Source: DATATV01 sp035551355
GTDB lineage: Bacteria; Actinomycetota; Actinomycetes; Mycobacteriales; Pseudonocardiaceae
DNA: 64,000 nucleotides
Direction of reading: 5' to 3'
Assembly: GCA_035551355.1 (NCBI GenBank)
Contig: DASZNF010000107.1
Span: 1 to 64,000, forward strand
The translations under genes and the position numbers were made by a program. Each line of letters starts with the position of its first letter. Positions within the stretch are counted from its first letter, which is position 1. Positions 33,403 to 42,480 of this stretch are shown here, in pieces. The notes beneath the pieces are model-generated. The model saw only the letters and a list, made by a program, of their open reading frames with translations. It searched no databases and was not told the origin of the DNA.

Positions 33403-34470
33403 TCAGTCCGTTCGGCGCAACGCCCCGGACCCGGCGTCGAACAGCAGCAGCCTGCCCTCCTCGGGCGCCGCGCATACCTGCTCGCCCACCTGGGGTTCCT
33501 CCTGTTCGGCCACGGTGACGCCCAGTTGCACGCCGTCGGCGCAGTCCAGGATCACCAGCGTGCTCACGCCCAGGTTCTCCACAATCGACACCGTGCCGGC
33601 GATCCCGGTCGATGATTTGTCGGACAGTCGCAGGTATTCCGGTCGTATCCCCACTGTGATAGGGCCGTGATCGTCCTGTCCGGCCGGGGCGGGGAGCAGG
33701 CCGCCGGCCACCCGCAGGCCCTCGGCGGTCAGTTCGCCGTCCAGCAGATTCATCGGGGTCGAGCCGATGAAATTGGCCACGAACGTGTCCGCGGGCCGCT
33801 GGAACACCTCGCGCGGCGTGCCCACCTGGCGGATCTTGCCGGCGCTCATCACCGCGATCCGGTCGGCCAGGGCCAGCGCCTCGCCCTGGTCGTGGGTGAC
33901 GAACACCGTGGTCAGCTTCAGATCCCGTTGCAGGCGCTTGAGAAACGTGCGCGCCTCCAGCCGCAGCCGGGCGTCCAGATTGGACAGTGGCTCGTCCAGC
34001 AGCAGCACGTCCGCGCCCATCGCGATGGCCCGGGCCAGCGCCACCCGCTGCTGCTGCCCGCCGGACAACTGCCCGGGCCGCCGGTCCAGCAGCCCGTCCA
34101 GGCTCAGCTCGCCGCTGGTCGACTCGGCCACCGCGCGCCGCTTGTCCTTCGGCTCCCGGCGCACCCGCAACGGGTAGGCGATGTTGTCGGCCACCGTCAT
34201 GTGCGGGAACAGCGCGTAGTCCTGGAACACCATGGCCACGTTGCGCTTGCCCGGATCCAACCGGGTCACCTCGCGCCCGCCGATGTCGATCCGGCCCTCG
34301 CTGGCCTGCTCCAGCCCGGCGATGGTGCGCAGCAGCGTCGTCTTGCCGCAGCCGGAAGGCCCCAGCAGCGCGAAGAACTCGCCGTCGGCGATGTCCACGT
34401 CCAACCGGTCCACCGCGCGCACCCCGTTGGGGTAGACGGTGGACAGCGCGTCGATGTCGATCCCGGCCAT
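33403..34470 (-). CDS. Sugar ABC importer, ATP-binding protein (MsmK/UgpC type)
   Basis: This 355-residue ATPase has Walker A GPSGCGKTT, Q-loop FQDYALFPHMTV, signature LSGGQQQR, Walker B VLLLDEPLSNLDARLR and switch HDQGEA. The C-terminal ~110 residues form the OB-fold regulatory domain (TVGIRPEYLRLS), as in MalK-type ATPases for sugars. Actinomycetes often share one MsiK-like ATPase among many importers, whereas here each gene set has its own. It overlaps the permease stop by ATGA and is last in a four-gene unit. Confidence 0.9.
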   Translation of the reverse strand: MAGIDIDALSTVYPNGVRAVDRLDVDIADGEFFALLGPSGCGKTTLLRTIAGLEQASEGRIDIGGREVTRLDPGKRNVAMVFQDYALFPHMTVADNIAYPLRVRREPKDKRRAVAESTSGELSLDGLLDRRPGQLSGGQQQRVALARAIAMGADVLLLDEPLSNLDARLRLEARTFLKRLQRDLKLTTVFVTHDQGEALALADRIAVMSAGKIRQVGTPREVFQRPADTFVANFIGSTPMNLLDGELTAEGLRVAGGLLPAPAGQDDHGPITVGIRPEYLRLSDKSSTGIAGTVSIVENLGVSTLVILDCADGVQLGVTVAEQEEPQVGEQVCAAPEEGRLLLFDAGSGALRRTD

Positions 34471-35342
34471 CAGCCCTTGATCCCTCCGTAGAACCGGAAG
34501 CCGTAGCGCCGGCTGACCACCAGATACAACACGACCACCGGGATCGAGTACAGCAGCGAGAACACCGGAATGGTGGTCAGGTCCGCGCCGCCGCCGTCGT
34601 TCTGCAGGGTGTGCAGGATGACCGCGGCCGGCTGCTTGCTGCTGTCCTGCAACACCAGGAACGGCAACAGGAAGTTGCCCCACGCGTTGACGAACGCCCA
34701 CACCAGGATGGTGGCGATGCCCGGCCGGGAGATCGGCAGCACCACGTGCCAGAGCACCTGGCCGGGCGAGGCGCCGAACACCCGCGCCGACTCTTCGTAG
34801 GATTTCGGCACTCCGTCGACGAAATCCTTGAGCATGAAGATCGCCGCGGGCAGCAACCCGCCGGCCAGCACCACCGCCGTGCCGTACAACGAGTTGATCA
34901 GGCCCAGCTGGTCCATCAGGATGAAGATCGGCACCATCGCCGCGGTTCCGGTGACCACGCTGGACATCAGCAACAGGATGTACAGCAACACATCCCGGCC
35001 CGGAATGCGCACCCGGGACAGCGCATACGCGGCCAGTGCGGCGAACGCGGCGGTGATCACCGTGGCCACTCCGCACAGGATCAGCGAGTTCGCCAGCGAG
35101 GGCAGCACGTTCGGGTTGCGAAAGGTCTTGGCGAAGTTGCCAAGTGTCCACTGTGGCCAGTGCGCGGTCAGCCCCGGGTTGGCGTCGAACGGTTCGCTGA
35201 CCAGCCACAGCATCGGGATGGCGAAGAACACCATGATCACCGCGATCAGCACGTAGAAGCCGATCCGGCGCAGCATCCAGGCCGGTCCGAAACCGGCGGG
35301 GACAACCGGACTGGCCGTCCGCGTCGTCGTCTCGGCCGTCAT
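34470..35342 (-). CDS. Sugar ABC importer, permease (MalG/CUT1 type)
   Basis: This 290-residue permease has six membrane helices and a coupling loop of the form EESARVFGASPGQVLWHVVLPISRPG, which matches the EAA motif that docks the ATPase. The closing SRRYGFRFYGGIKG is typical of CUT1 MalG-like proteins that end in GGIKG. It overlaps both neighbours by 4 nt, so it is co-translated with its partner permease and the ATPase. Confidence 0.9.
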   Translation of the reverse strand: MTAETTTRTASPVVPAGFGPAWMLRRIGFYVLIAVIMVFFAIPMLWLVSEPFDANPGLTAHWPQWTLGNFAKTFRNPNVLPSLANSLILCGVATVITAAFAALAAYALSRVRIPGRDVLLYILLLMSSVVTGTAAMVPIFILMDQLGLINSLYGTAVVLAGGLLPAAIFMLKDFVDGVPKSYEESARVFGASPGQVLWHVVLPISRPGIATILVWAFVNAWGNFLLPFLVLQDSSKQPAAVILHTLQNDGGGADLTTIPVFSLLYSIPVVVLYLVVSRRYGFRFYGGIKG

Positions 35343-36298
35343 GCCCGCCTCCGCAGCAAACGCAGGTACACCAACGCGATCACCAGGTTCACCAGCAACA
35401 GCAGCAACGAGATGGCCGATGCGTAGCCGAGCTGACCGCTGCCAAGAGCCTGGTTGTAGATGAACACCGGCAGCACCTCCGAGGCGTGGTTCGGGCCGCC
35501 CGCGGTGATCAGGAACGGGGTGAAGTCGTTGGCCGTCCACAACGTGATCAGCAGCGTGTTGGTCAGCACGTGCCCGCGGATGTGCGGGAACACCACGTCC
35601 AGCACCTGACGCAACCCGCCCGCGCCGGACAACCGGGCGATCTCCAGCTGACTGGGCGGCACGGCGGTGAGCGCGGAACCGTAGAGCAGCATGGAAAACG
35701 CCGCGCCGCGCCAGGTGTTGAACACCACCAGCATGGTCATCGGATACCGCACCAGCCAGGCCAGATGCGTGCCCAGCAAGGTGTTCAGCGTGCCGCCGCT
35801 GGAATCGGCCAGGGCGTACCAGAGAAACGCCACCACGGTGCCGGGCAGGATCCAGGCGATCAGCGCCAGCGCCTGCACCGTGCCGCGCAGCAGTGCCGCG
35901 GTGTGCCGCATCATCCAGGCCAGGATGAAGCCGAGCGCGTTCTGCCCGATCACCGCCGAGCCGACGACGAACACCAGGGTCAGCCACAACGCGTTGCGGA
36001 ACAACGGATCCGACAGCGCCGCGCCGATGTTGCCCAGCCCGACCGTCTGCGGCGACACCGAGGCCGGGCCGGTCAGCTCGTAGTTGGTGGCGCCGATGTA
36101 CAGCGTCCACAACGCCGGGAAGATCAGGAAGAACCCGATCAGCAGCAGCGCCGGCGCGACGAACAGCAGTGCCCGCCCGACACCCAGTCCGGCGACGTCG
36201 AAGCGCCGCCGGGCCGGGGCCGAACCGAGCAGATCGGAGGTGGGCGGGGCGCTAGTTGTTGACAACGTTGGCCTTTCCCACCGCGGTTTCCAGCGCAC
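35339..36298 (-). CDS. Sugar ABC importer, permease (MalF/CUT1 type)
   Basis: This 319-residue permease has six membrane helices after a ~40-residue cytoplasmic tail and an EAA-type loop EIARLSGAGGLRQVLDVVFPHIRG. It pairs with the MalG-type permease. The longest frame overlaps the 3' end of the binding-protein gene by 47 nt. TTG 36265 would reduce the overlap. The start is therefore uncertain, but the membrane part is not. Confidence 0.88.
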   Translation of the reverse strand: MRWKPRWERPTLSTTSAPPTSDLLGSAPARRRFDVAGLGVGRALLFVAPALLLIGFFLIFPALWTLYIGATNYELTGPASVSPQTVGLGNIGAALSDPLFRNALWLTLVFVVGSAVIGQNALGFILAWMMRHTAALLRGTVQALALIAWILPGTVVAFLWYALADSSGGTLNTLLGTHLAWLVRYPMTMLVVFNTWRGAAFSMLLYGSALTAVPPSQLEIARLSGAGGLRQVLDVVFPHIRGHVLTNTLLITLWTANDFTPFLITAGGPNHASEVLPVFIYNQALGSGQLGYASAISLLLLLVNLVIALVYLRLLRRRA

Positions 36299-37676
36299 TG
36301 GCGTAACTGGCTGCCGCCTGCGCCGGGGTCTTGCCGCTGATCACGTCCGCCGTCGCCTGCTGCAACAGTTGCGACACCTTGGGGTAGTTCCCGTCGGAGG
36401 GGCGATAGTGCGTCACCGGCAGCACGTCGGTCGAGATGTAGTGCAGCAGCGGATCACTGGCCAGCAGCTGGTTGTTCACGTCGGTGCGCTGCATGATCTG
36501 GGTGGAACCCTTGAGGTAGGTCTGCTCGTAGACCTCGGTGGCCTGCGCGGAGTTCATGAAGGTCAGCAACTCCCAGGCCTGCTGCGGGTACTGGGTGTGC
36601 GGGTTGAGCACCCGCACTCCGCCGCCGGACATACTCACGAAGCTCTCCCCGTCCACGCCCGCGCCCGGGGTCACCGCGGGAATCCGCGCCCAGCCCACGG
36701 CGGTGTCCCGGTCGGCCATCTTGTCGATGCCCACGGTCGGGGAGACCACCGAGCGCCACAGGTAGTCGCTCTCCTCGACGATGCCCAGCTTGTCCGCGGC
36801 GAACTCGGCGAACGACTGGTCCCGGCCCTTGGCCTCCTCCTGCAGCGTCGGATCGCCAAGGCCGGTGGAGTAGATCTGTTGGTACAGGCCCAAAGTCTGG
36901 CGCATGGCCGCGGTGTCGCCCTGCCACCTGCCGCTGTCGTAGACCAGCGAACCGGCCCCGGCCAGGGTGGGCAGGAACCCGTTCATGGTGGTGGTCTCGC
37001 CCATCGCGGTGCCGCCGTCGAGCTGGATCGGCGTCACCCCGGGCAGTTTCTTCAGCGCCTGCGCCGCGCTGATGATGTCGGCCCAGCTCGTGGGCTGCCA
37101 GTTCGCGGGCAACCCGGCCTGGGTGAAGAGTTTCTTGTTGTAGAACAGCACCCGGCCGTCGGTGCCGATCGGGATGCCGTAGCGTTGCCCGTTGTAGGTG
37201 TCCAGGCCCTGCACCGAGGTGGGGATCTCCGACCAGCCGTCCCAGGCGTCCACAGTGGACTTTCCGACGACCTGGTCCAGCGGCTGGATCAGGTCTCCGG
37301 TGGCGAAGTCGCCGACGTCGGTGCCGTCGATCTCCAGGATGTCGCCGCCGCCCCCGGTGCGCAGGTTGAGGATCATCTTCTGCCGGAAGCTGGTGTCGTC
37401 CGAGCCGTCCCCGTTGAAGTTCACCTTCACCGTGACGCCCTTGGCCTTCTCCATCGCGGTGAACTGGGGGATGACCCACTGGGTGATCCAGTCCGCGCCG
37501 GAGGCGTTCTTGCCGCCGACGATCGAGTTGGACTCGATGCTCAGCGTGACGTTCTTGGCGTCGGCGTTTCTGGAGGTGTCCTGACTTGTCGCCGGCTTGC
37601 CGACGCAGCCGCCGCACAGTAGCCCGGTGGCCAGTAACCCGGCCAGCAGTCCAGTACTCCGCTTCCGCATGCCCAT
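36252..37676 (-). CDS. Sugar ABC importer, solute-binding lipoprotein
   Basis: This 474-residue CUT1-family binding protein has a lipoprotein signal with lipobox LCGGC (Cys24). The SBP_bac fold shows FRQKMILNLRTGGGGDILEIDGTDVGDF, YGIPIGTDGRVLFYNKKLF and the hinge AWELLTFMNSAQATEVYEQTY. Its sugar cannot be predicted. It is first in a four-gene unit on the minus strand and is divergent from the DUF2461 gene. No adjacent LacI or glycoside hydrolase gene is present to hint at the substrate. Confidence 0.9.
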   Translation of the reverse strand: MGMRKRSTGLLAGLLATGLLCGGCVGKPATSQDTSRNADAKNVTLSIESNSIVGGKNASGADWITQWVIPQFTAMEKAKGVTVKVNFNGDGSDDTSFRQKMILNLRTGGGGDILEIDGTDVGDFATGDLIQPLDQVVGKSTVDAWDGWSEIPTSVQGLDTYNGQRYGIPIGTDGRVLFYNKKLFTQAGLPANWQPTSWADIISAAQALKKLPGVTPIQLDGGTAMGETTTMNGFLPTLAGAGSLVYDSGRWQGDTAAMRQTLGLYQQIYSTGLGDPTLQEEAKGRDQSFAEFAADKLGIVEESDYLWRSVVSPTVGIDKMADRDTAVGWARIPAVTPGAGVDGESFVSMSGGGVRVLNPHTQYPQQAWELLTFMNSAQATEVYEQTYLKGSTQIMQRTDVNNQLLASDPLLHYISTDVLPVTHYRPSDGNYPKVSQLLQQATADVISGKTPAQAAASYASALETAVGKANVVNN

Positions 37677-37790
37677 GGCACCCTCGGTCCCGTGAGAAAG
37701 TCACCGTTGACCCGATCATCTTGCAACCCGGCCACACCGCAGACAAGGCTCGGTAGCCAACCGGTGACACTCCGGCAGCTTTTTGCACAC

Positions 37791-37796
37791 TAGGCT
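37791..37796 (+). promoter_or_regulatory. -10 element of the DUF2461 gene
   Basis: TAGGCT, six bases, then GTG 37803. The spacing favours 37803 over the GTG one codon earlier. Confidence 0.5.
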
Positions 37797-37802
37797 GTCG
37801 TG

Positions 37803-38465
37803 GTGACGGGTTTCACCGGTTTCGGCGAGTACGCGGTGGATTTCTACGACGGTCTTCTCGCCGACAACTCCAAGTCGTACTGGACCGATCACCGCGACAT
37901 CTACGAGTCCGACGTGCGCGCGCCGATGGAGGCGCTGCTGTCCGAACTGGCCGGAAGTGGCCAGGAGTTCGCGGATTTCGGTCGTACCAAGGTGTTCCGG
38001 CCATACCGGGACGTTCGGTTCGCCAAGGACAAGACGCCCTACAAGACGCACTGCGGCGGGGTGGTCGAGCAGGCCCGCGGCGGCGGCGCCTGCTACGTGC
38101 AGGTCGGGCCGGAGGGGCTGCGGGTGGCCGGCGGCTCCTTCCACATGGCGCCCGCGCAACTGGCTCGCTACCGGGCCGCGGTGGACGACGCCCGGCGCGG
38201 CGAGGAACTGGCCGACATCCTTGTCACGCTGGAAAAGCAGGGCTTCGAAGTCCGCGGGCACCAGCTGCGGACCGCGCCCCGCGGGTTCATCAAGGACCAC
38301 CCGCGCATCGAGTTGCTGCGCTACCGCTCGGTGTGGGCCGGGCGGGAGTACCCGCCGGACGACGCCCTGCACGAGCGCGCCACCCTCACGCGGGTGCGGG
38401 AGGGCTGGCGGGCGCTGCGCCCGCTCAACGAATGGGCCGCCGACCACGTGGGTATGCCGGATTAG
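37803..38465 (+). CDS. DUF2461 (TIGR02453) family protein
   Basis: This 220-residue soluble protein matches DUF2461: GFGEYAVDFYDGLLADNSKSYW at the start, FGRTKVFRPYRDVRFAKDKTPYKTHCG, then GPEGLRVAGGSFHMAPAQLARYRAAV. The family is widespread and conserved but has no established function. The start is set by the TAGGCT element. The gene is alone between the sugar importer (divergent) and pyk. Confidence 0.88.
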   Translation: MTGFTGFGEYAVDFYDGLLADNSKSYWTDHRDIYESDVRAPMEALLSELAGSGQEFADFGRTKVFRPYRDVRFAKDKTPYKTHCGGVVEQARGGGACYVQVGPEGLRVAGGSFHMAPAQLARYRAAVDDARRGEELADILVTLEKQGFEVRGHQLRTAPRGFIKDHPRIELLRYRSVWAGREYPPDDALHERATLTRVREGWRALRPLNEWAADHVGMPD

Positions 38466-38568
38466 ACCGGATCGGTTGGTTTAACCGCGCGTGACGTCTT
38501 CGGCAACAGAGCGGAAACGCGGACGGTCGGCTGGATCGGTCCAGCAATGAGGTCTACGCTACAAAAAC

Positions 38569-39990
38569 GTGAGTAGACGCGCGAAGATCGTCTGTACGAT
38601 GGGCCCGGCGACCGGCACCCCGGAAAAGATGCGTGGCTTGGTCGAGGCCGGTATGGACGTCGCCCGGCTCAACTTCAGCCACGGCAGCCATGCCGACCAC
38701 AAGCAGATTTACGACCTGGTCCGGTCCACCGCGGACGAGACCGGCCGGGTGGTCGGTGTGCTGGGCGACCTGCAGGGACCGAAGATCCGGCTGGGTACGT
38801 TCGCCGGCGGCCCGGTCGAATGGCGCACCGGCGACACGGTGCGGGTGACCGTGGAGGACGTGGTCGGCACGCACGACCGGGTCTCCACCACCTACAAGGG
38901 CCTGGCCCGGGACGCCAAGGTGGGCGACCGGCTGCTGGTCGACGACGGCAAGGTCGGCCTGGTGGTGACCGCCGTGGAGAACGCCGACGTGGTCTGCGAG
39001 GTCACCGAGGGCGGCCCGGTCTCGAACAACAAGGGCCTTTCCCTGCCCGGCATGGACGTCTCGGTCCCGGCGCTGTCCGACAAGGACATCGAGGACCTGG
39101 AGTTCGCGCTGCGGCTCGGGGTGGACTTCATCGCCCTGTCGTTCGTGCGCTCACCGGCCGACATCGACCTGGTGCACCAGGTGATGGACCGGGTGGGCCG
39201 CAGGCTGCCGGTGGTCGCCAAGATCGAGAAGCCGGAGGCGGTGGACAACCTCGAGGCCATCGTGCTGGCCTTCGACGGGATCATGGTGGCCCGCGGTGAC
39301 CTCGGGGTGGAGCTGCCGCTGGAGCAGGTGCCGCTGGTGCAGAAACGGGCCATCCAGATCGCCCGGGAGAACGCCAAGCCGGTCATCGTGGCCACCCAGA
39401 TGCTGGACTCGATGATCAACAACTCCCGGCCGACCCGGGCCGAGACCTCGGACGTGGCCAACGCCGTGCTGGACGGCGCGGACGCGGTGATGCTCTCCGG
39501 CGAGACCAGTGTCGGGCGCTATCCCATCGAGACGGTCGCCACCATGGCCAAGATCATCTGCGCGGTGGAGAACGAGTCGGTGGCCGCGCCGCCGCTGACC
39601 CACGTGCCGCGCACCAAGCGGGGCGTGCTGTCCTACGCGGCCCGCGACATCGGCGAGCGGCTCAACGCCAAGGCGCTGGTCGCGTTCACCCAGTCCGGTG
39701 ACACCGTGCGCCGGCTGGCGCGGTTGCACACCGCGCTGCCGCTGCTGGCCTTCACCCCGGAGGACCACGTCCGCAGCCAGCTGGCGCTGACCTGGGGCAC
39801 CGAGACCTTCCTGGTGCCCAGTGTGGACTCCACCGACCAGATGGTGCGCCAGGTCGATCTGTCCATGTTGTCCATCGGCCGCTACCAGCCGGGCGACCTC
39901 GTGGTGATCGTGGCGGGCTCCCCGCCGGGTACGGTCGGTTCGACCAATCTCATCCGGGTGCACCGGCTGGGCGAGGAGGACCACGCCTGA
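38569..39990 (+). CDS. pyk: Pyruvate kinase
   Basis: Pyk makes pyruvate and ATP from phosphoenolpyruvate. The 473-residue enzyme has RAKIVCTMGPAT, MDVARLNFSHGSH, the catalytic-lysine signature AKIEKPEAVDNL, MVARGDLGVELPLEQV and the Mg-binding SRPTRAETSDVANAVLDG. The C-terminal allosteric domain has AFTQSGDTVRRLARL. GTG 38569 follows TACGCT by eight bases. Its place shortly after the his-trp-lgt-gltBD region agrees with conserved actinobacterial gene order. Confidence 0.95.
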   Translation: MSRRAKIVCTMGPATGTPEKMRGLVEAGMDVARLNFSHGSHADHKQIYDLVRSTADETGRVVGVLGDLQGPKIRLGTFAGGPVEWRTGDTVRVTVEDVVGTHDRVSTTYKGLARDAKVGDRLLVDDGKVGLVVTAVENADVVCEVTEGGPVSNNKGLSLPGMDVSVPALSDKDIEDLEFALRLGVDFIALSFVRSPADIDLVHQVMDRVGRRLPVVAKIEKPEAVDNLEAIVLAFDGIMVARGDLGVELPLEQVPLVQKRAIQIARENAKPVIVATQMLDSMINNSRPTRAETSDVANAVLDGADAVMLSGETSVGRYPIETVATMAKIICAVENESVAAPPLTHVPRTKRGVLSYAARDIGERLNAKALVAFTQSGDTVRRLARLHTALPLLAFTPEDHVRSQLALTWGTETFLVPSVDSTDQMVRQVDLSMLSIGRYQPGDLVVIVAGSPPGTVGSTNLIRVHRLGEEDHA

Positions 39991-40033
39991 GGTCCTCCGC
40001 GCCGGCGCTCCGGAGCGACCCGCGGGAGGGGCG

Positions 40034-40984
40034 ATGACGGAGGCGGCGCGGATGGCCGCGGCCGACCCGGCCGGGCGGTTCAGCGGCCAGGACGTGCCGG
40101 TCGGCGTCGACGGGATCCCGCACGGCCAGCCGGTCCTGGACCGGCTGGTCGGTTTGCTGGACCTGGAGCGGATCGAGGAGAACATCTTCCGCGGCGTCAG
40201 CCCGGCCGAGTCGCCGGTGCGCGTGTTCGGCGGGCAGGTGGCCGGCCAGGCGCTGGTCGCGGCCGGCCGCACGGTGCCGGCCGAGCGCCGGGTGCACTCG
40301 CTGCACGCCTATTTCATCCGGGGCGGTGATCCGCGCATCCCGATCGTGTACGAGGTGGACCGGATCCGGGACGGGCGCTCGTTCACCACCCGGCGGGTGA
40401 CCGGCATCCAGCGCGGCAAGGCGATCTTCGCGCTGTCCGCGTCGTTCCAGTTGGACCAGCCCGGAGTGGAGCACGCCGAGTCGATGCCGGACGTGCCGGC
40501 GCCGGACAGTCTGCTCACCTACGGCGAGCAGACCGCGGGACTGCGGGCCCGGCTGGGCATCTCCGCGGCCGTGCTGCCCCGGCCGATCGACATCCGGTAC
40601 GTCACCGAGCCGCCCTGGGTGTCCCGGGAGAAGGGGCCGCGCGCGGACGCCCGCAACCAGGTGTGGATGCGCGCCGACGGCACCCTGCCCGACGACCAGC
40701 TGCTGCACGTGTGCGTGCTGACCTACGCCTCGGACATGACACTGCTGGACGCGCCGCTGGCCCGGCACGGCGTGTACTGGGACCTGGACAAGGTGGTCGG
40801 CGCCAGCCTGGATCACGCGCTGTGGTTCCACCGGCCGTTCCGGGCCGACGAGTGGTTTCTCTACGACTGCGAATCGCCCACCGCCTCGGGTTCGCGCGGG
40901 CTGGCCACCGGGCGGTTCTTCGCCCAGGACGGCACACTGATCGCGACCGTGGTGCAGGAGGGCCTGTTGCACATCTCGCAGTGA
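40034..40984 (+). CDS. tesB: Acyl-CoA thioesterase II
   Basis: This 316-residue double-hotdog thioesterase hydrolyses medium- and long-chain acyl-CoAs. Diagnostic segments are VRVFGGQVAGQALVAAGRTV, VHSLHAYFIRGGDP, FTTRRVTGIQRGKAIFALSASFQ, the second hotdog LTYASDMTLLDAPL (with the catalytic aspartate), and ASLDHALWFHRPFRADEWFLY. GGGAGGGG precedes the ATG. It follows pyk by 43 bp on the same strand; tesB beside pyk is also seen in other actinobacteria. Confidence 0.92.
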   Translation: MTEAARMAAADPAGRFSGQDVPVGVDGIPHGQPVLDRLVGLLDLERIEENIFRGVSPAESPVRVFGGQVAGQALVAAGRTVPAERRVHSLHAYFIRGGDPRIPIVYEVDRIRDGRSFTTRRVTGIQRGKAIFALSASFQLDQPGVEHAESMPDVPAPDSLLTYGEQTAGLRARLGISAAVLPRPIDIRYVTEPPWVSREKGPRADARNQVWMRADGTLPDDQLLHVCVLTYASDMTLLDAPLARHGVYWDLDKVVGASLDHALWFHRPFRADEWFLYDCESPTASGSRGLATGRFFAQDGTLIATVVQEGLLHISQ

Positions 40985-40990
40985 CCGCGC

Positions 40991-41015
40991 ACCGATATAT
41001 CGGTAATATATCGGT
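40991..41015. promoter_or_regulatory. AT-rich palindromes upstream of the siderophore-interacting protein
   Basis: ACCGATATATCGGT (40991-41004) is a perfect 14-bp palindrome, directly followed by AATATATCGGT, which repeats its right half. Such AT-rich symmetry inside GC-rich DNA suggests a regulator site, reminiscent of PadR-type operators. No PadR gene is adjacent. Confidence 0.5.
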
Positions 41016-41025
41016 GACAGGGCGG

Positions 41026-41044
41026 TAAGGTTAGGGAAGCCTGA
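41026..41044 (+). promoter_or_regulatory. DtxR/IdeR-type iron box
   Basis: TAAGGTTAGGGAAGCCTGA agrees with the 19-bp IdeR/DtxR consensus (TTAGGTTAGGCTAACCTAA) at 14 positions, including the AGGTTAGG half. It lies 31 bp before a siderophore-interacting protein gene, the expected kind of target. Confidence 0.7.
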
Positions 41045-41074
41045 CTTTACTCGATTACTGACTGGGAGGGTGCA

Positions 41075-41836
41075 GTGGCAGATCGACCCGCACGCAAGAA
41101 CCGCCCGACGCTCACCCTGGCGGTGCGCCGCACCGAACAGCTGAGCGCACACCTGATCCGTGTCGTGCTCGGCGGCGAAGACCTGGCGAAATTCGCCGAC
41201 AACGGATTCACCGACAAGTACGTCAAGCTCCAGTTCGCGGACAACCGGCGGACCTACACGGTGCGCTCGTTCGACCCGGAAGCCGGCGAGCTGACCATCG
41301 ACTTCGTCTACCACGGCGACGAGGGCCTGGCCGGACCATGGGCGGCCAACGCCAAGCCCGGCGACGAGCTCACCTTCGCCGGCCCCGGTGGCGCCTACGC
41401 CCCGGCCCCCGAAGCCGACTGGCACCTGCTGGTCGGCGATGAGAGCGCGCTGCCCGCCATCGGCGCGGCCCTGGAGGCCATCCCGGCCGGGGTGCCGGTG
41501 CGCGCGTTCATCCAGGTCGCCAACCCGGCCGAGGAGCTGAAGCTGGATACCGCCGCGGACGCCACCATCACCTGGCTGCACCGCGACTCCGGTGACGGCG
41601 ACCTGGTCGGCGCGGTGCGCGGGCACGAGTTCGCGCCCGGCACAGTGCAGGCGTTCGTGCACGGCGAGGCCGGATTCGTGGCCGAACTGCGCCGGCACCT
41701 GTTCACCGAGCGTGGCCTGCCCCGCGCGCTGGTTTCCGTGTCCGGCTACTGGCGCCGGGGCAAGAACGAGGACGGTTGGCAGGCCGAGAAGGCCGAAACC
41801 CGGCGCGCCGAGGAGGCCACCGGGGCCGCGCGTTGA
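41075..41836 (+). CDS. Siderophore-interacting protein (FAD-binding ferric reductase)
   Basis: This 253-residue protein is a cytoplasmic ferric-siderophore reductase of the SIP/ViuB family. The FAD domain has DKYVKLQF, the flavin motif RTYTVRSFDPEAGELTIDFVYHGDEGLAGPWA, and AGPGGAYAP. The SIP domain has HLLVGDESALPAIGAALEA, a helical middle, and VSGYWRRGKNEDGW at the end. GGGAGG precedes the GTG. The iron box upstream predicts expression under iron limitation. No siderophore biosynthesis or uptake genes are nearby. Confidence 0.9.
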   Translation: MADRPARKNRPTLTLAVRRTEQLSAHLIRVVLGGEDLAKFADNGFTDKYVKLQFADNRRTYTVRSFDPEAGELTIDFVYHGDEGLAGPWAANAKPGDELTFAGPGGAYAPAPEADWHLLVGDESALPAIGAALEAIPAGVPVRAFIQVANPAEELKLDTAADATITWLHRDSGDGDLVGAVRGHEFAPGTVQAFVHGEAGFVAELRRHLFTERGLPRALVSVSGYWRRGKNEDGWQAEKAETRRAEEATGAAR

Positions 41837-42138
41837 CCCATTCGGGGTGAACCGGGCGCGACCACCCGGCGGCGCGGTGGCGGCCGAGGGGCTTCGTCAA
41901 GATGAAGCTTCACGATTCAGCGCATTGGCGCAGTGACTACGGGAAACGGGGAACGCCGCAGGCGTTGTGGTGCCCCCGGGGTGAGCTCGGCCTCCTGGCG
42001 CGTCGTTTCGGATGGAATGTGATCTGCCGGTTGGGTCGTTAGACTCCGGAAACTCCGGTTCTTGCTCGCGCGGGCGTGTCCGCGCGAGCGCCCGACTGTC
42101 GCGAGTGTCGTTGAGGCAGGTCAGGAAGGGAACGCACC
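41837..42138. other. Intergenic region before the Uma2 remnant
   Basis: About 300 bp without a convincing gene. It contains a perfect 10-bp hairpin (GCTCGCGCGG, loop GCGTGT, complement; 42064-42089) just ahead of the Uma2 start, and an imperfect repeat CTTCGTCAAGATGAAGCTTCA around 41891. The Uma2 ribosome site GGAAGGGA lies at the end. Confidence 0.5.
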
Positions 42139-42480
42139 ATGGGGGTAGTTCCTGTTTCTCCCCAGGGCAGGCCACTGACCTGGGCTGATCTGGAGACGTT
42201 TCCCGATGACGGGTACCGGTATGAGCTGGTCGACGGGGCGTTGCTGATAAGCCCATCTCCCCGTCCGGTGCATCAGCGCGTGGTGGCTCGCCTACTCGGC
42301 GCGCTCACGCCCGGGTGCCCACGGGACTGGGAGGTGCTCCCCGCCCCGGTGGACGTCGTCCTGGCCGACGACACCGTGCTCATTCCGGACGTGGTCATCG
42401 GGTTTCAGCGCAGAGCCGGCTTTCAGCGCAGGCCGAGCCCGAACACCGCCAGCGAGCCGACCCCGATGACCAGGCAGTAG
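42139..42480 (+). pseudogene. Uma2-family nuclease, truncated
   Basis: The frame begins as a normal Uma2 (DUF820) protein, a PD-(D/E)XK-like nuclease family of about 190 residues: LTWADLETFPDDGYRYELVDGALLISPSPRPVHQRVVARLL, then PVDVVLADDTVLIPDVVI. Right after the first catalytic aspartate (PDVV, near 42398) homology stops and the frame runs into sequence antisense to the uppP 3' end, ending at 42480. The second catalytic block (E.LSP...K) is lost. An 11-bp direct repeat at the junction marks the break. Non-functional by inference. Confidence 0.75.
42403..42431. repeat. Direct repeat at the Uma2/uppP junction
   Basis: TTTCAGCGCAG occurs at 42403-42413 and 42421-42431. The second copy contains the uppP stop codon. 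The first is a duplicated uppP tail inside the truncated Uma2 frame, so the repeat probably records the deletion or insertion event. Confidence 0.65.
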
